From: Typhlomys cinereus
Lineage: Eukaryota > Chordata > Mammalia > Rodentia > Platacanthomyidae
Reading direction: 5' to 3'
Assembly (NCBI GenBank): GCA_023101885.1
Contig: JALPQD010000006.1
Span: 11,795,085 to 11,859,084, forward strand
Length of the DNA: 64,000 bases
Position 1 is the stretch's first letter; the number at the start of each line of letters is the position of its first letter. Both the position numbers and the translations under genes were made by a program. Positions 23,252-34,442 of this stretch are shown here, piece by piece. The notes beneath the pieces are model-generated. The model did no database searches. It saw only the letters and a program-made list of their open reading frames with translations, and was not told the DNA's origin.

Positions 23252-24106
23252 TGTTGTTTTGTCTCTTAAAACCTTTCAGTTTCTGTGTGTTTTTGACTGA
23301 ACAGATTTAGTTGGTATTACTACTTTCGGACAGTTATTATTAGTGCTTGCCTTGGAGTTGGGTACGTTTGTCTGTTGTTATTGTTATTTCCTAGATGAGG
23401 CTATTAGGCTGTTAGTTCATCAGTTAAGTCAGGTTAAGTAGACAGGGGGTGAATATTAATATGGTAGTGCACTTTTATGATTTAGTATCTTGATGATATT
23501 TGAGGGTGAGTTGTATAATCCCTGGAGTTATATATGTTTTTGGGGTGGCTGTATGGAGAAGTTCATCTACAGTTATTAATACTAGAAAGGAGCAGTATGG
23601 TTAAAAAAAAAGAGGTTTACTTATCTTTGGGCTGGATGTGAAGAATCTGTCCCATATGATAGGATGATTGTAGAGGTCTTCAGATGTATGGCCTTTGACC
23701 CTTAGAGCTTTGCTTGAGTTTCCTTTGGACTCTATTGAATTCTGAGTAGCAGAGTGTCTTCTGTAGACCATGAGCGAGGGTCCCCGGTGGGCAGGAAGGG
23801 CAGAGGGTCTGATGGTGATGGCAGAATTCTTCACCTGGGACCTGGGACTTGGCTTAGTGGCCCACCCAAGCTCCAGGGATGGAGAAATGTGAGCAAGTCC
23901 TGTCCTGGTCCGACAGGCAGGCGGGAGGGAGGAACAAAGGGGCTGAAACCCAGGTGTGGCCCAGGCAAACTGGAGGCATCCTGGGTGTTGCCAGGGCTGG
24001 CTGGTGGGAGGAGCTGGGACAAGGGGCCACCTGGGGGCTGGGGAAACTCACCTGGGATGGAAGACCTGGAGCGAGTCTGTCCCGGGTGGGCAGGTGGGCA
24101 GGAGCT
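23252..24106 (-). promoter_or_regulatory. L1 5' UTR / internal promoter region
   Basis: Upstream of ORF1 in the sense strand. The outer 350 bp (23,755-24,106) is strikingly GC-rich against AT-rich surroundings and contains repeated CCCAGGT/CAGGTG words, but I could not define clear tandem monomers as in mouse L1. By position it is the internal RNA polymerase II promoter of a full-length L1. The ORFs of 65-119 codons on both strands here are composition artefacts. Confidence 0.75.
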
Positions 24107-24190
24107 CACCTGATGTTTTTATGTGGGACCTGGGATCTGAACTCAGGACTTTCTGCTTGTGAAGCTGATTCTTAAACATCCAATCCCAGA
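24107..24190 (-). mobile_element. Lineage-specific tRNA-SINE, 5' part (interrupted by L1)
   Basis: In the sense strand it reads a degraded tRNA head, then CACAAGCAGAAAGTCCTGAG, TTCAGATCCCAGGTCCCACA and TAAAAACATCAGGTG. These match the first half of the SINE at 59.6 kb. It joins exactly to the 3' half at 17,260 once the L1 and one copy of its target duplication are removed. Confidence 0.9.
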
Positions 24191-24203
24191 CATGATTTTT
24201 AAA

Positions 24204-25635
24204 TGTCTAGCAGTCATTCATATAAAAATGAAGAACATGGTGAAAGTTATTTTAATGTTAGTGTATATTTAGTTTAACTTAGCGGATGTTATCATTTTTA
24301 CATGTAATAAATATGAAAAAGAAAATGCTAATGAAGCAAGCTAATTATGTGTTCTCTAATATTATGTCTTTCAAATTCTTTTTGGAGAGGACACATATCC
24401 AGTGTATATATGTATGGCCACTGGATTAGACAGAACAGGACTGGAGAGTAGTAGGATTCTCCAGAAGAGGAATGGCCTCTGCAAAAGCTCAGAGGAGAAG
24501 TGCTATGTTCTTTTGGGGTGCCTTCCATGAACTACCCAAATCTGCACATCTTGATTGCTGCTTCCTGGGAAATCCGCTCTGCATGGGCAAGGCCCATGCA
24601 AATGAGCTTCTCCTAAAGCTCATAATCACATGGGTTTACAGCCATATGAATGACATAACAAAGAACCTGCTTTGAGGCTCTTCTCTGTATGCTCTGAATG
24701 TCTCATGGTCCAAGGCAGAGCCTGGCACTGAGATGGGCCCCTCTCATGTTTTAAGCCTTGTTCCTCTTCTCCCTGCCAAACACTTTCTCCTCAGACCCAT
24801 TTATCACAAACCTACCTTCTCTCCCACATTTCCACCCTCTTCACTGTTGACTTCACTCTTTGAGGGATATCATGTTCCTCCCTGCTCTGCCTCTCCAAAC
24901 CTCCCTCACCATTTACTGGGTGGTTGGCACAGGTCTTTTGCAAGACTACAGAGAGCTGGCGCTAACTTGCAACTGCTAAAAGGGCTGCACCATCCAATAC
25001 CGTCCTGTCAGACCCAAGGCCAGTTTGTCCCCCAACCACCATGGTGTCAGGTTCACATTTGGCCTCCTGTACATTAGTGCTCTGAGAATAAACCTCCAAG
25101 GGTTGAAACCTGTGCCAACAGTGCTGTGCAAAGAGAACAACTGAGCTAATTCCATCAAGTCCTTATGTGTTTGCCAAATAATGCTCTGTCAAATCACTCT
25201 TTTAATCGGTCTCATCATAGAGTTAATTATGATATAATTAGCCACCTGCACAAGAACAAACTTATGTAGGCATGTAAGCAATGTTCACATTTAACTGACA
25301 TTCATATTTTTGGATGGGCAGGCAAAAACAGAGTAAGAGAGAACAAGGCAAATGTGGACATGTAACCAATGTCAAGTACTGGGGTCAACTGCCACCAGAA
25401 ATAAAACACAGAATAAAATAATGTTCTCAAATTTTGCAATGATACTCTTCTCCCATGCAACCTTAGGAAATGTAATTATCATCCTCGACTGATTCACCTT
25501 TGCTTTGAGATCTTCATCAAATACAGTACTTCTGTTTCTCAGAAACTGGTGGCTATTTGCACAGATGAAACCAGTGTCAGCCAGGCCATTACATTTCAGT
25601 GGTGTGCTGTAAACCACAGGGCTGTACCTCTGATC
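24204..25635. other. Intergenic DNA, no repeat recognised
   Basis: About 1.4 kb without an assignable retroelement, unusual in this window. It contains an ATGCAAAT octamer at 24,597-24,604 and a cluster of TAATTA words at about 25,220-25,245. The 114-codon ORF at 24,733-25,077 is Pro/Leu-rich and unrecognised. No exon can be supported. Confidence 0.4.
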
Positions 25636-25639
25636 TGCT

Positions 25640-25745
25640 GATTCTGCAGGTTGCTTCCTCTTTGATCTTCTCATCTGTAAAGTGAGAGGAAATGGCTTAC
25701 CCCATACAGTGAAGAAAAGCACCTGGTAGAATACATGCAATGCTG
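25640..25745 (-). mobile_element. MIR SINE remnant
   Basis: TGATCTTCTCATCTGTAAAG followed by TGAGAGGAAATGGC is the antisense MIR core (CAGTTTCCTCATCTGTAAAATGGG). Only about 100 bp can be followed. Confidence 0.55.
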
Positions 25746-26043
25746 CAGGAGCCCGATGGAGCCCCAGGAAAGAGAGAAAGAATGAATGTGCCTTCTCTGA
25801 TCTTCCCTAAAAGTGGGATGGAGCTTTGGATCTAATTTTTATGAAAGAAACTAGGTAAAGAGGGGGACATGAACCTCAAGTGAATAAAATAGAAATGCAT
25901 GCAATCTTAATTCATGACACCAATTGTTACTCTTCCAGGCGTAGCACTTTCTTTGTTCTTCCTTTTCTTTTTGTTTCATGTCTTCATCATTCCTGGCTTC
26001 CATTGTTCACTCCCTATACACACTCAAGAATACATCCTTGGGG

Positions 26044-26650
26044 CATTGCAGGAGCAGCAAAACTGAAAAAGAAAATCAACAAACCATAATTCAGAACATC
26101 AGAGACGCTATATCAACCACCTGGAACCAGGCCAGCCTAATCTCTTCCCATCCTGAAGCTCAGGGAAATTTGCGGAAGAGGGGGCGGTAAGATTGTAAGA
26201 GCACAAGGATGGGAGGAGTAATGATATGCAAGATACTTCACACAGGTTAGGGCCCAAGCAATCATAATAGGACTCTCTATGATCTGCGCAATAACCAACA
26301 TATCATTGACCCCCTCAAAATCTAGCATGGACTAAACGCACTAGAATCCTTAGAAGCAAGGGATTAACAGTCACAATAGTGTTCCTATACTTAAGGGGAA
26401 CACAAGAAAGAGTTCTAGGAAATGCCACTGAGTTCTTACACCTCTTCAGAGAGGAGGACCCAGAGGAAAGTTTGATATACTCATTAAAGGATGCTTCAGA
26501 GATGGGGGGAGGGGGCATTGGGAGAAAGGGAGGGAGGGGGGAAAGGAAGGGGAAAAGGGGGGAGGGAGCAAAGAGGAACAGGGAGAGGGTGGAGGGAGGA
26601 AGGGGACAGGGGTACCTATTACATTTGTATGAGTGGAAAAATAAATAAAT

Positions 26651-26733
<83 letters not shown>

Positions 26734-26740
26734 AAAAAGC
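26044..26740 (+). mobile_element. 5'-truncated LINE-1 (3' UTR only) with target duplication
   Basis: A sense-orientation copy of the same L1 3' UTR as at 17.4-18.0 kb, starting at GCATTGCAGGAGCAGCAAAA and ending in the purine-rich tract, ATGAGTGGAAAAATAAAT and an expanded GAAA tail. Flanks are ATACATCCTTGGGG (26,030-26,043) and ATATATCCTTGGGG (26,741-26,754), one mismatch in 14. It is a typical target-primed, 5'-truncated insertion. The ORFs across it on both strands are not genes. Confidence 0.93.
26652..26737. repeat. (GAAA)n tetranucleotide repeat in L1 tail
   Basis: About 20 AGAA units occupy the position of the L1 poly(A) tail, so the repeat probably grew from the tail. The phenylalanine/leucine/serine-rich minus-strand ORFs are its translation. 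Confidence 0.96.
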
Positions 26741-27214
26741 ATATATCCTTGGGGAAGAGATGTATGTACAATAACATATTTGAAATTTTATGATATCCTA
26801 TTGTCTCTGTGTATGTTCTAAATTTGTGTGTATGCATGTGTGCATGCTTGCATGTATCCGTGCATCACATGTTTTTAGACTATGGAATTCATTACTTACT
26901 TATTTCACTCTTTCATGTACTTTCAAGACTTGCTCATGTGCTTGATGCATACTACTCCGGTGTTAGTTACAGAAATTGACATGAAACATAATTGTTGGGA
27001 GTGCAGTATCAAGAGCCAGACTGCCTGGCAACATACTCCATTTGTAGTTATGTGAAGTAACCCCTTTTTCTTCATCCTCACCCTTCATTTATTCAATTTC
27101 TAAACCAGTGTTCATAAGCATATCTACTTCCTGGGGTGAGCAGAACATGCCAATCCTTAACACATATCAGCATCCAAGAAGCATTGTCCAGTCATCATCA
27201 TCATCACTACTGTT

Positions 27215-27430
27215 GCACCATCTGTGTTATAACAAGCATTCCATCCACATCCCTTTATGGGCCTATGCCTGGATTCCTCTGAGACTCCAGAGAGGACTGG
27301 CTGGGTCACAGGGTGTAGACTCTCATAATTTCACTATGTACTGCCAAATTTCCCTTCACAATGACTATCTGGATCAAAATTCTCACCATCAGCTCCTGAA
27401 GGTTCAGGGAAAAGTTTTCTCAGCCACTGA
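27215..27430 (-). mobile_element. Ancient LINE-1 (L1M-type) remnant
   Basis: GCTGGGTCACAGGGTGTAGA, TGTACTGCCAAATTTCCCTT and TCTCACCATCAGCTCCTGAA follow the antisense L1M 3' UTR text (GCTGGGTCATAGGGTA...TGCCAAATTG...CTCCCACCAGCAGTGTATGAG). Divergence is high. The 120-codon ORF at 27,108-27,470 is incidental. Confidence 0.5.
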
Positions 27431-27470
27431 GAACACACATTTTAACAACTCTCCCTTCAAGTTCCACTGA

Positions 27471-28160
27471 CATCATCTGTTGAGGATTCCTATCCAAGTT
27501 GAGTGGAGAAAGAGCAATCCAACATGTGGCTAACTTGGCATCCTGTGCTGTTCTTACGCCCTGCAAAGATCATCAAAAGGGAATTTAGAATCTCTCCTGA
27601 AAGGTGTGTGGCCCAAAGTGCTTCCTCTTGGTTTCTGATTCACTCTGAGAAGGTCAGAACCCTACACTGGGTAAGACTGTCTCTGCTTCTGATGGAAGAT
27701 GTCATTGGCTTAGGATAAAGGACAGAGAACTACAAAGGAAAAGATAGTTCTATATAGATAGGGTCAGGATCCAAAAGGTCCTAGAGATTTCTACTGAGAC
27801 ATGAGAGGGTAGAATCCACAGGAATCCCCTTTTCATATTCTCTTATTGTCGAAGATATTCAGGGAATACCATAAATGAGAGTATTTAGCCCAGTCTTTAA
27901 ATTCAGAGCATATTTTCTTTATAAGATAACACACTATCATTACCTGGAGGGCTCCAGGCTCAATGTCTATTAATTTTAGAGTGTAAGCATCTAAGCAGCA
28001 ATCCCAGAGACTTGGCATTCGATAAATGGTTAGTTGGTAAAGCATGACGAATGCGCAATGAAGTTGGAAGATGTCTGTCTCAGGCTCCCCCAGGAAAATA
28101 AATGTAGCTCCAGAGGAGATTCTGAGCCCTGTTCTATGTGCCAGTTACAACAGTTTGACA
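27471..28160. other. Intergenic DNA, nothing recognised
   Basis: No repeat family or conserved frame could be assigned. Confidence 0.45.
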
Positions 28161-28174
28161 TCCATACCATCATA

Positions 28175-28440
28175 AATAAGCTTGGTGGAAAGGCCTTTAA
28201 TCCCAGCTCACTGGAAGGCTAAAGTTGGAGGATTTTAAGTTCAAGGACTGCCTGGGCTACAGTGAGTATAAGACCAGCTTGGGAAGCTTAATTAAACACC
28301 GACTCTCTCAGATTTTTAAAGAAAATACTCAAAAGAAAACTGGAGACATAGGCCAGTGGCTGATTGCTTGCCTAGCATGCACGAGGACAGAAATTCAGTC
28401 TCCAGTAATAACCACAATGATAATTGTTAAAGAGAATGGC
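28175..28440 (+). mobile_element. B1 followed by ID-like SINE (composite or adjacent)
   Basis: GCTTGGTGGAAAGGCCTTTA, ATCCCAGCTCACTGGAAGGC and CTGCCTGGGCTACAGTGAGT are B1 blocks (to about 28,330). They are followed by GGCCAGTGGCTGATTGCTTG, CCTAGCATGCACGAGG and a TTCAGTCTCCAGTA box-B-like block, which match the tRNA-Ala-related ID element. It may be two insertions or a dimer. Confidence 0.7.
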
Positions 28441-28784
28441 TGATAAAAACCCAAGACCTAGGTCTAGGACTCAATAACATCTTTTATAACTAGAGATAAA
28501 TTAGTAAAATTCTGTTTCCTGTATGTATCCCTCACAAGAGTTCACTAAAATTCAAAAGCAGAAACCAGGTAAATCACCCATTGTCTGAAAAGACTGAATG
28601 TACCTTAGGAATGGTAGAAGCAGAGAAAGAAGCCTAGAAGCAGATAATGGGCAAACAACTTGCTGCCAAATAACAATCACATGATATAATTTACCGTGAA
28701 CATGCTTTCGTAGTGTGACCTAAGCTCTATGTTATGTATTCAATTTTTTAAGAGAATAGAGGATAACGGGAAAAATGAAGTTGT
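28441..28784. other. Intergenic DNA, nothing recognised
   Basis: No repeat family or gene could be assigned. Confidence 0.45.
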
Positions 28785-29185
28785 GTTAAGGGGCATTGGT
28801 TCTTTTCCTCAGTGCTGTAGTCAATGAGAATTTTGTTTTGATTTTCAGGGTGAAGGGATAAAGTCCATCACGGTTGAGAAGGTATGGTGGCAGGTGGGTC
28901 TGTGTTGGCAGGAGTATGTTGTGGAGCTGCTTCCTCATATCTTTGTAGACCAGGAAGCAGAAAAAGGTGAATGCTGTGCTCTATTGGCTTTCTCTTTCCC
29001 CCTTTTTATTCAGTCTGCCTTTTTAGCCCATGTATGTCCCCACATTCAGGATGAGTCTCCCCTTATTAGTGAAACATCTCTGGAAATACCCTTTTACAGA
29101 CATGCCCAGAAGTACATCCCCTATGTAATCCTAAATCCTATCAAGGTGCAATGAAGAATACCCATCAGACATGGTAACAGGCTGC
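28785..29185 (-). mobile_element. ERVL-MaLR-type LTR, diverged
   Basis: The sense strand starts near TGATGGGTATTCTTCATTGC and continues with ACCTTGATAGGATTTAGGAT and ATTTCCAGAGATGTTTCA. These correspond to the GTCAACTTGACTGGATTTAGAATCACC and TTTCCAGAGAG blocks of MaLR-type LTRs. The distal part keeps a GACTGAATAAAAAG block and a CGTGATGGACTTTATCCCTT block. Boundaries are approximate. The 86-codon ORF on the opposite strand is incidental. Confidence 0.65.
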
Positions 29186-29224
29186 TCAATTTTAAGTTTG
29201 TTTTTTCTTATTATTCTCTCCCCC

Positions 29225-29335
29225 CCCAGACAGGTTTTTTTTTTTTTTTTCAGTTTCCCAGGCTAGCCTCAAACTCACACCTTAGCCTCATCGATACAGG
29301 GAATTACAGGTGTGTGCCCCTAAATCCAGCTTTTT
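29225..29335 (-). mobile_element. B1 SINE
   Basis: A T-rich run (the tail complement) is followed by CAGTTTCCCAGGCTAGCCTC, AAACTCACACCTTAGCCTCA and GGGAATTACAGGTGTGTGCC, the antisense B1 order (CAGGCTGGCCTCGAACTCA...GGGATTACAGGTGTG). Confidence 0.8.
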
Positions 29336-31297
29336 ATCATTTTTTTATTCTTGGTTATTTTATGTGGACCAATCATATGACATCCAGTAAGTTCTCAGTA
29401 TCTGTTGGTGGGTGAATAGCTATGACTATGAAGGGCAGAGATATTTATTCTGTCTCACATGCCACTGTGTCTTGAGCCATCTTTCCCTTCTTCCCATGGA
29501 GTCACTTGATGCTATAAGGCAAATAGTAGTCAAATATAAAGAGCTCCAGCTGGGGGCTATGAACCCTTTGTTGAAGAACCGGACCCCAGCATGATAGGAT
29601 ACGATCTGAACAACCCTTCTGCTTCAAAATAATGATCTGCGTTAGGAAGTGAGTCAGCTTGGGAAACACTGACGCTTATGATGAAGCCTGAGGAGGCAGG
29701 GACAGAAGCTACCAAGGCAAGGATTGCTGCATCCTTATCCAACAATGCTATTTTGACAAGGTCCGGCATGGCAGAATATTGTTTCAAGGAAACAATTTCT
29801 GGATAAAGGACATGACATTATTTGATATAAATAAAAGAAATAAGGAAAATACAGGGATAGTGAGGCCTTAGTGTTATTGCTCGGTTCTGGCCTAAAGCCT
29901 GCTAGCTGTGGAGTGACACATTAACATCTAAATGGACAGTTGCTAGGGGCTAGGGGCTGTCCCTAGTAAATTAAGTTTTGCCTCTGGCAGGAGGATTCCT
30001 TCCTCTGGGAGTTGAGTTTACCTCCTATATGTTCTTAGATTTGTTTTTGTTTTTGTTTTTCTCAAGACTAGCTAGGTTACAGTTGTACATTTGATGTTTA
30101 TACATAACCAGGGAAAATCTGCTTTGAAACATTCATTGTCCATTTGCTTTTAGCAACTCTACCTGGAGACATCATGTCTGGTCCCACACAGAAAATATAT
30201 GTCACCTCTGCTCTTCCTTTGTTACCTGGAATGAATACGTTTTACATAACCCTGTAAAGAATGTGGTCCTGCTTTTCTTTGATGTTTTCCCTGTGGGAGT
30301 AGTGACACATCCCTGTCCTTTACTCTAGATTTTTCTGAAGCATATTAACTCTGCTAAAAATTTCAATAAATGAGTTCAGATTCACTCAGCCCAGAGAGCT
30401 GTCTGTCTGTCCTCCATTCACCGACTCTTTGCCCACTTAGTCGGGAAGGTGAGGGGGCTGTATCGAGGTTGCTTGGACTGCAGCAAAGGATGAATAAAAT
30501 AAGGACTACATGGAAGGGTGTGGTTGAATGGTAATGCTGGGGTAAACGTGGAGGGGTGGAATCATGTATACAAGGGCAGAAAAGGCTGTGGTCAGTAAAT
30601 AACAAGAAGCTGAGGTTTCACACCTCCAGAAAGAAGGTTCTGCTTACTGTTTCCCCTCTGTCTTCTCCCTTTAGTGTACACTATCCCATGGCAATGAGGA
30701 GATGCATTTTCTGAAGTGTTGACTTCCATTTAGGTACCAAGTTGGTATCAATAAATGTCCTTGTCTGGACCTTCTGCAGACCAACTCTGCTGGACTCCAG
30801 CCTTCACAGCCTTCCAAGTGAGAATGCATCGGTTCCCCATCAAAATCCCTGCCCAAGGGGAGAAATGTAAGCTAGTTAACTAAACACTGGGTCTCAGTTA
30901 GCTCAGAATCTTTTATGAAACTATACACTGTGAACCATGCCTTGTGATCCATACTGAAGAAAACAGTTAATAAGACATTTGCCCTAACCTCAGGAAGAGT
31001 ACAACCAAAGGCGAACCATGGCCCCACAAATGGGCAGTTTCAGTACACTGTGAGAAATGCTGGGATGGGGAAATAGAATTATGTAGGAGAGCAGCTAACC
31101 TAAACTGGGGGAAGGAGGGTGGATCAGGAAACATTTCTCGAGGAAGTGAGAGTTAAACCCAGTGCAAAGGACAAGTAGGAGTAAACCAAGGAAAGGAGAG
31201 GTCTGTGGGTGTGGGTGGAGCAGTAGTAACTGAATCAAGAGCAGATCAGTGTCAGAGATAGGAGAGGAAAGGAAAAGGGACCTACGGATACTGATGT
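29336..31297. other. Intergenic DNA, nothing recognised
   Basis: About 2 kb without an assignable element. ORFs up to 84 codons show no known domain. Some segments may be repeats too old to name by eye. Confidence 0.4.
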
Positions 31298-31904
31298 TGT
31301 GGCCAGATTCTAGGGTCCCAAAAATCAGCAAGGAGCCATACCGCTGCATTTCCCATGAGGGCTTTTATTAGCAATTCGAACCTGGGCTCACGACCAACCA
31401 GCACCAGCACAGCGGTGTTGAGTCGGGAAGAGCATGGCCCTTTGTCCTGGTGAAATTTTTATAGCTTTCTGGCATGGGGAGGAGACTTCCAACTTAGCAG
31501 TTACATGATTGGCTAACAGCCAACAGTTTTGGCATGCAGGGATTGGTCCCCCCTCCCTTGCTCCTGAGTAGTTTGAACTGCAACCTGTATTACCTACAAC
31601 ACCTGGAGGTTTCCCATAACACCTGGGATTTTTTCTTCTGTTACTGACAATTGGTTGCTGGCCTCTGATTGGCTTGTGCCCAGGCCAGCGCTGCCCTGGG
31701 GCAGCCCACAGACTTTTATGGTAAGGGGAGGAAAGAGAGTGGACAACTCCAGTCTGCTGAAACGTTCTTTTCAGATACTCAGCTAGGCAAGTGGGTCCAC
31801 ATTCCAAACTCCCAGCCTGTCTCTAATTAGAGCTAATGGCTGCGCTCTAACTGGGCCACATAGGAGCTCCAACTGAGCCATATAGGAGCTCTGACTGTGC
31901 CACA
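31298..31904 (-). mobile_element. Retroviral solo LTR (about 607 bp, class uncertain)
   Basis: The ends form an inverted repeat (TGTGGC...GCCACA). In sense orientation, U3 contains a CTATAAAAATTT TATA box (about 31,455-31,470), and the R region carries AATAAAAGCCC (poly(A) signal near 31,370). It ends CTAGAATCTGGCCACA. There is no internal region on either side, so it is a solo LTR. No matching target duplication was seen; the class (ERV1 or ERVK) cannot be fixed by eye. The 139-codon minus-strand ORF at 31,388-31,807 lies wholly inside it and is not a viral gene that I recognise. Confidence 0.75.
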
Positions 31905-31909
31905 TTATG
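31844..31909. repeat. Three tandem 22-bp units at LTR 5' edge
   Basis: Units start at 31,844, 31,866 and 31,888. Each begins GCTCYRACTGDGCCAYAT. The last unit runs over the proposed LTR boundary, so either the boundary lies slightly further out or the unit was duplicated across it. Confidence 0.85.
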
Positions 31910-34091
31910 AAAGCTATATACATGTGGAGAAACATACTTAAAAAGAACTAAAAGAAAACCAAAATTGGATTCTAGGTCTCCTCACTATGGCTGAAGCCAT
32001 AGGGGATGCTTCACTTAGACTCTGTGAACATGAAAAGTTCCAGACTTCTTTAAGACACAGTCTGCCATTTGGAAACCAAGAGCGCAGGGTCTTCCTTGGA
32101 GAGTGGTAAGGGACAAATGAGTGAACATAGCAATAGAACCTAGCTCAGTGTCTGCCTTTTGGTAGATGGTCTATAAAATTTTATCTTCTTAAATAACTAG
32201 AACTTAACATGTACTGCATAAGAGAAAACTTTAAAAGGTTAACTCAATTTTCCAGGTTCATAAGCATCATAGCAGTTATTTGTCTTTTTCCTACTCCTCC
32301 ATATTTACTCTGATTGTCTCTCTGGGTTGCAAGTGGAGATCTTGCTTTGTATTTCTTTGGGAGCACCAACTGTAGATGATTCCATGTCGGGGCAGTAGTG
32401 GATTTATTCTACCCAGTTGCTTGGCAGGATTCATGGCTAGAATGCTAGCCGCCTTGGATATCTTGGGCATAGAAGAGAGAAGAGCATATTGTTCGCAGCC
32501 TGATTAATTCCCCTCATATCTATTTGACTGACTTTCCGTTACAATGACATAGGTACCAACAGGTTCCTCTGTTGACCCCCACCCCACATCTGCCCTGCTT
32601 TGTGACAAGCTGCCATGAGCCCAGTGGTCCTTAGTAAATGAAGATCCCTTGTCACAAAACTCAGCATCTTTACCTGAAGTGCTTATTAGATTCACAATTT
32701 CATTGTTGTAAGACAGCACTTTCAACAGATTCCCTTACAGTGCTTTTGTTCTTAGTAACTCAAATCACAAAAGTTCACAGGACTTTGACCTTTTCCTGGG
32801 TATTATATATGCTCCAGCAATATATAACTATTGCTACTTAATTCAGAGGCCTTGAATGGACTCCTTAAGAACCGTCAGTCACATGGTTAAATCCGTTGTA
32901 CATGATGCCCTGCTCTCTACTTCAGTTTGACTGCCTAGAAAGCTTCCTTTCGGTCTCACTGTGTGTTGCAATGACTATGGAGCTTAGAGTCATGAACTGG
33001 GTTCTTTTCTTGCATTCTCTTTTATTTTTTAATGCTGCATACATGAATATAGTGAATTTGTAATATTTTTTCTCTCAGTTCCCTATGCCATCCATCCTCC
33101 TTTCCCCCCTTAGAACCCTTCATCTTTCCTGCCAGATTCCCTATTCTTTTCAAATCTTTTCACTTGTGTGTCATCTAGTTTGTCTTTGATGACGTATGCC
33201 TGACCTGATCCATGCTCCAGCAAGCATCCTAGATCAGTGGGTATACTACTGAGGAAAGCACCCTCTTTTTCCTCCCCATCAGCATCAGTCCTCATCAGTC
33301 TCTCAGAGAGGTGTGGAGCTTCTTGAGCTCTTTCTGCTTTCATTTCACGTAGAACCACACATGGACACTTTGCTGATTCATGTCTCCCCCTTTCCTCTAT
33401 TAAAAAGTCTGGTTTTCCTAACCCTCTGTAAAAGGTTTTGACGATATTGCAGTCTTGGAGCAATACTCTGGCAATGACTCATCTATATTTCACAATTAAA
33501 TACTGTAAAAAGCAATACTCACAAGCTAGCCAGTGAATTCTTTGGCTGTCTTCTTTATGACCTATGCAAAGGGCAATTTCCTTTCCTATCTTCAGCAGAT
33601 GGCTGGTGGAAAATTTGAAAACCAGCTTAGTTACTGAACTACCTTGATTTTCATCCGTAAACAAGGACCCCAGCAAGGAACACAGGAAGAAGGATATCAT
33701 GCTTGTGGCTGGAGTGTGAACTATTCCGTACAGGCTCCTGAGTTTGAATATGTGGTCACCCTGCTTCTGAGATTTTTGCCTGAGATGTCTTCTTCTTGCC
33801 CCTCCAAGATGAAGCAAATGGTGGTGTTACCAGGGGATTTTCAGGATGTTCTGTGAGGCAATGGCCATGTTCATTGCCTCTCAGGTCAAGAATTGAGACA
33901 GACACATGTTACTGGGAAACTGTGGTTCCCCTCTCCAAATTGATAAATGAGGAGCAACAATCGACGTTTTCCTTCAGACTTGCTCCTGTCTGAAATGTGG
34001 ATAGAGTGCTGGAGTGGTACTTGTCGGATCAGTTGCCTGAGGGAATGGCTGAAAGAATTTCAGGTTCTCCTCTCTTTTCTTTCGAGGACAC
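31910..34091. other. Intergenic DNA, nothing recognised
   Basis: No repeat family or exon could be assigned. The 117- and 112-codon minus-strand ORFs at 33,110-33,817 are not recognised. Confidence 0.4.
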
Positions 34092-34442
34092 TGTTACAGC
34101 TTGAATGCTGAGTGTCCCTTAAGGACCATGTGCTACAGGCTTGACCTCAGCCCATGGCATCATTGGGAGGTGGGACATTTAGGATATGGGGCCCAGTGGA
34201 AGGAAATTAGGTCACTAGGGATGTACCCTCAAGGGGAATGATAAAGTGTCAGTTTCCTTCTCTTTCTTCTTTTACTTTCCAACCATCACAGATGAACAAG
34301 CTTCTTGTACTATGTGCTCTTAGTATGATATACTGCCTCACCACAGGCCTCAAAGCAATGAGCCAACCCACCATGGGATGAAACCTTAAACACTGTGGCT
34401 TTTCACAGGCGTTTTATTACTGCGACAGAGCTAACTAACACA
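34092..34442 (+). mobile_element. ERVL-MaLR LTR (MST/MLT-like)
   Basis: It starts TGTTACAGCTTGAATGCTGA and contains CATTGGGAGGTGGGACATTT, AAATTAGGTCACTAGGGATG and a CCACAGGCCTCAAAGCAATG block. It ends TTACTGCGACAGAGCTAACT then AACACA. This order (TGGTTTGAAT start, GGGAGGTGGG, GTCAC-AGGG, GAGCTAACACA end) is that of MaLR LTRs. The flanks GACAC and GAGAC may be an imperfect 5-bp target duplication. Confidence 0.8.

Larger units (their letters stand above)
17261..24106 (-). mobile_element. Full-length LINE-1 (about 6.85 kb), inactivated
   Basis: It contains all L1 parts in antisense order: a T-rich tail complement (17,261-17,376), a 3' UTR with a purine-rich tract, ORF2, a short spacer, ORF1 and a GC-rich 5' UTR ending at 24,106. 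A 13-bp target duplication (CACCTGATGTTTT) lies at 17,248-17,260 and 24,107-24,119. The preserved 5' end and duplication show that this was a complete target-primed insertion. Both ORFs are broken by stops and frameshifts, so the copy cannot move by itself. Confidence 0.95.

Noticed and set aside
23754..24175. GC-rich overlapping ORFs on both strands as a CpG-island gene
   Set aside because: They fall in the L1 5' UTR, bounded exactly by the L1 target duplication.
26652..26737. Direct repeats considered as a CRISPR-like or satellite array
   Set aside because: A simple GAAA tail of an L1. No spacer-repeat structure exists anywhere in the window, and the genome is mammalian.
31388..31807. 139-codon ORF as a host or viral gene
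   Set aside because: It is wholly inside the solo LTR and covers U3 with its TATA box.
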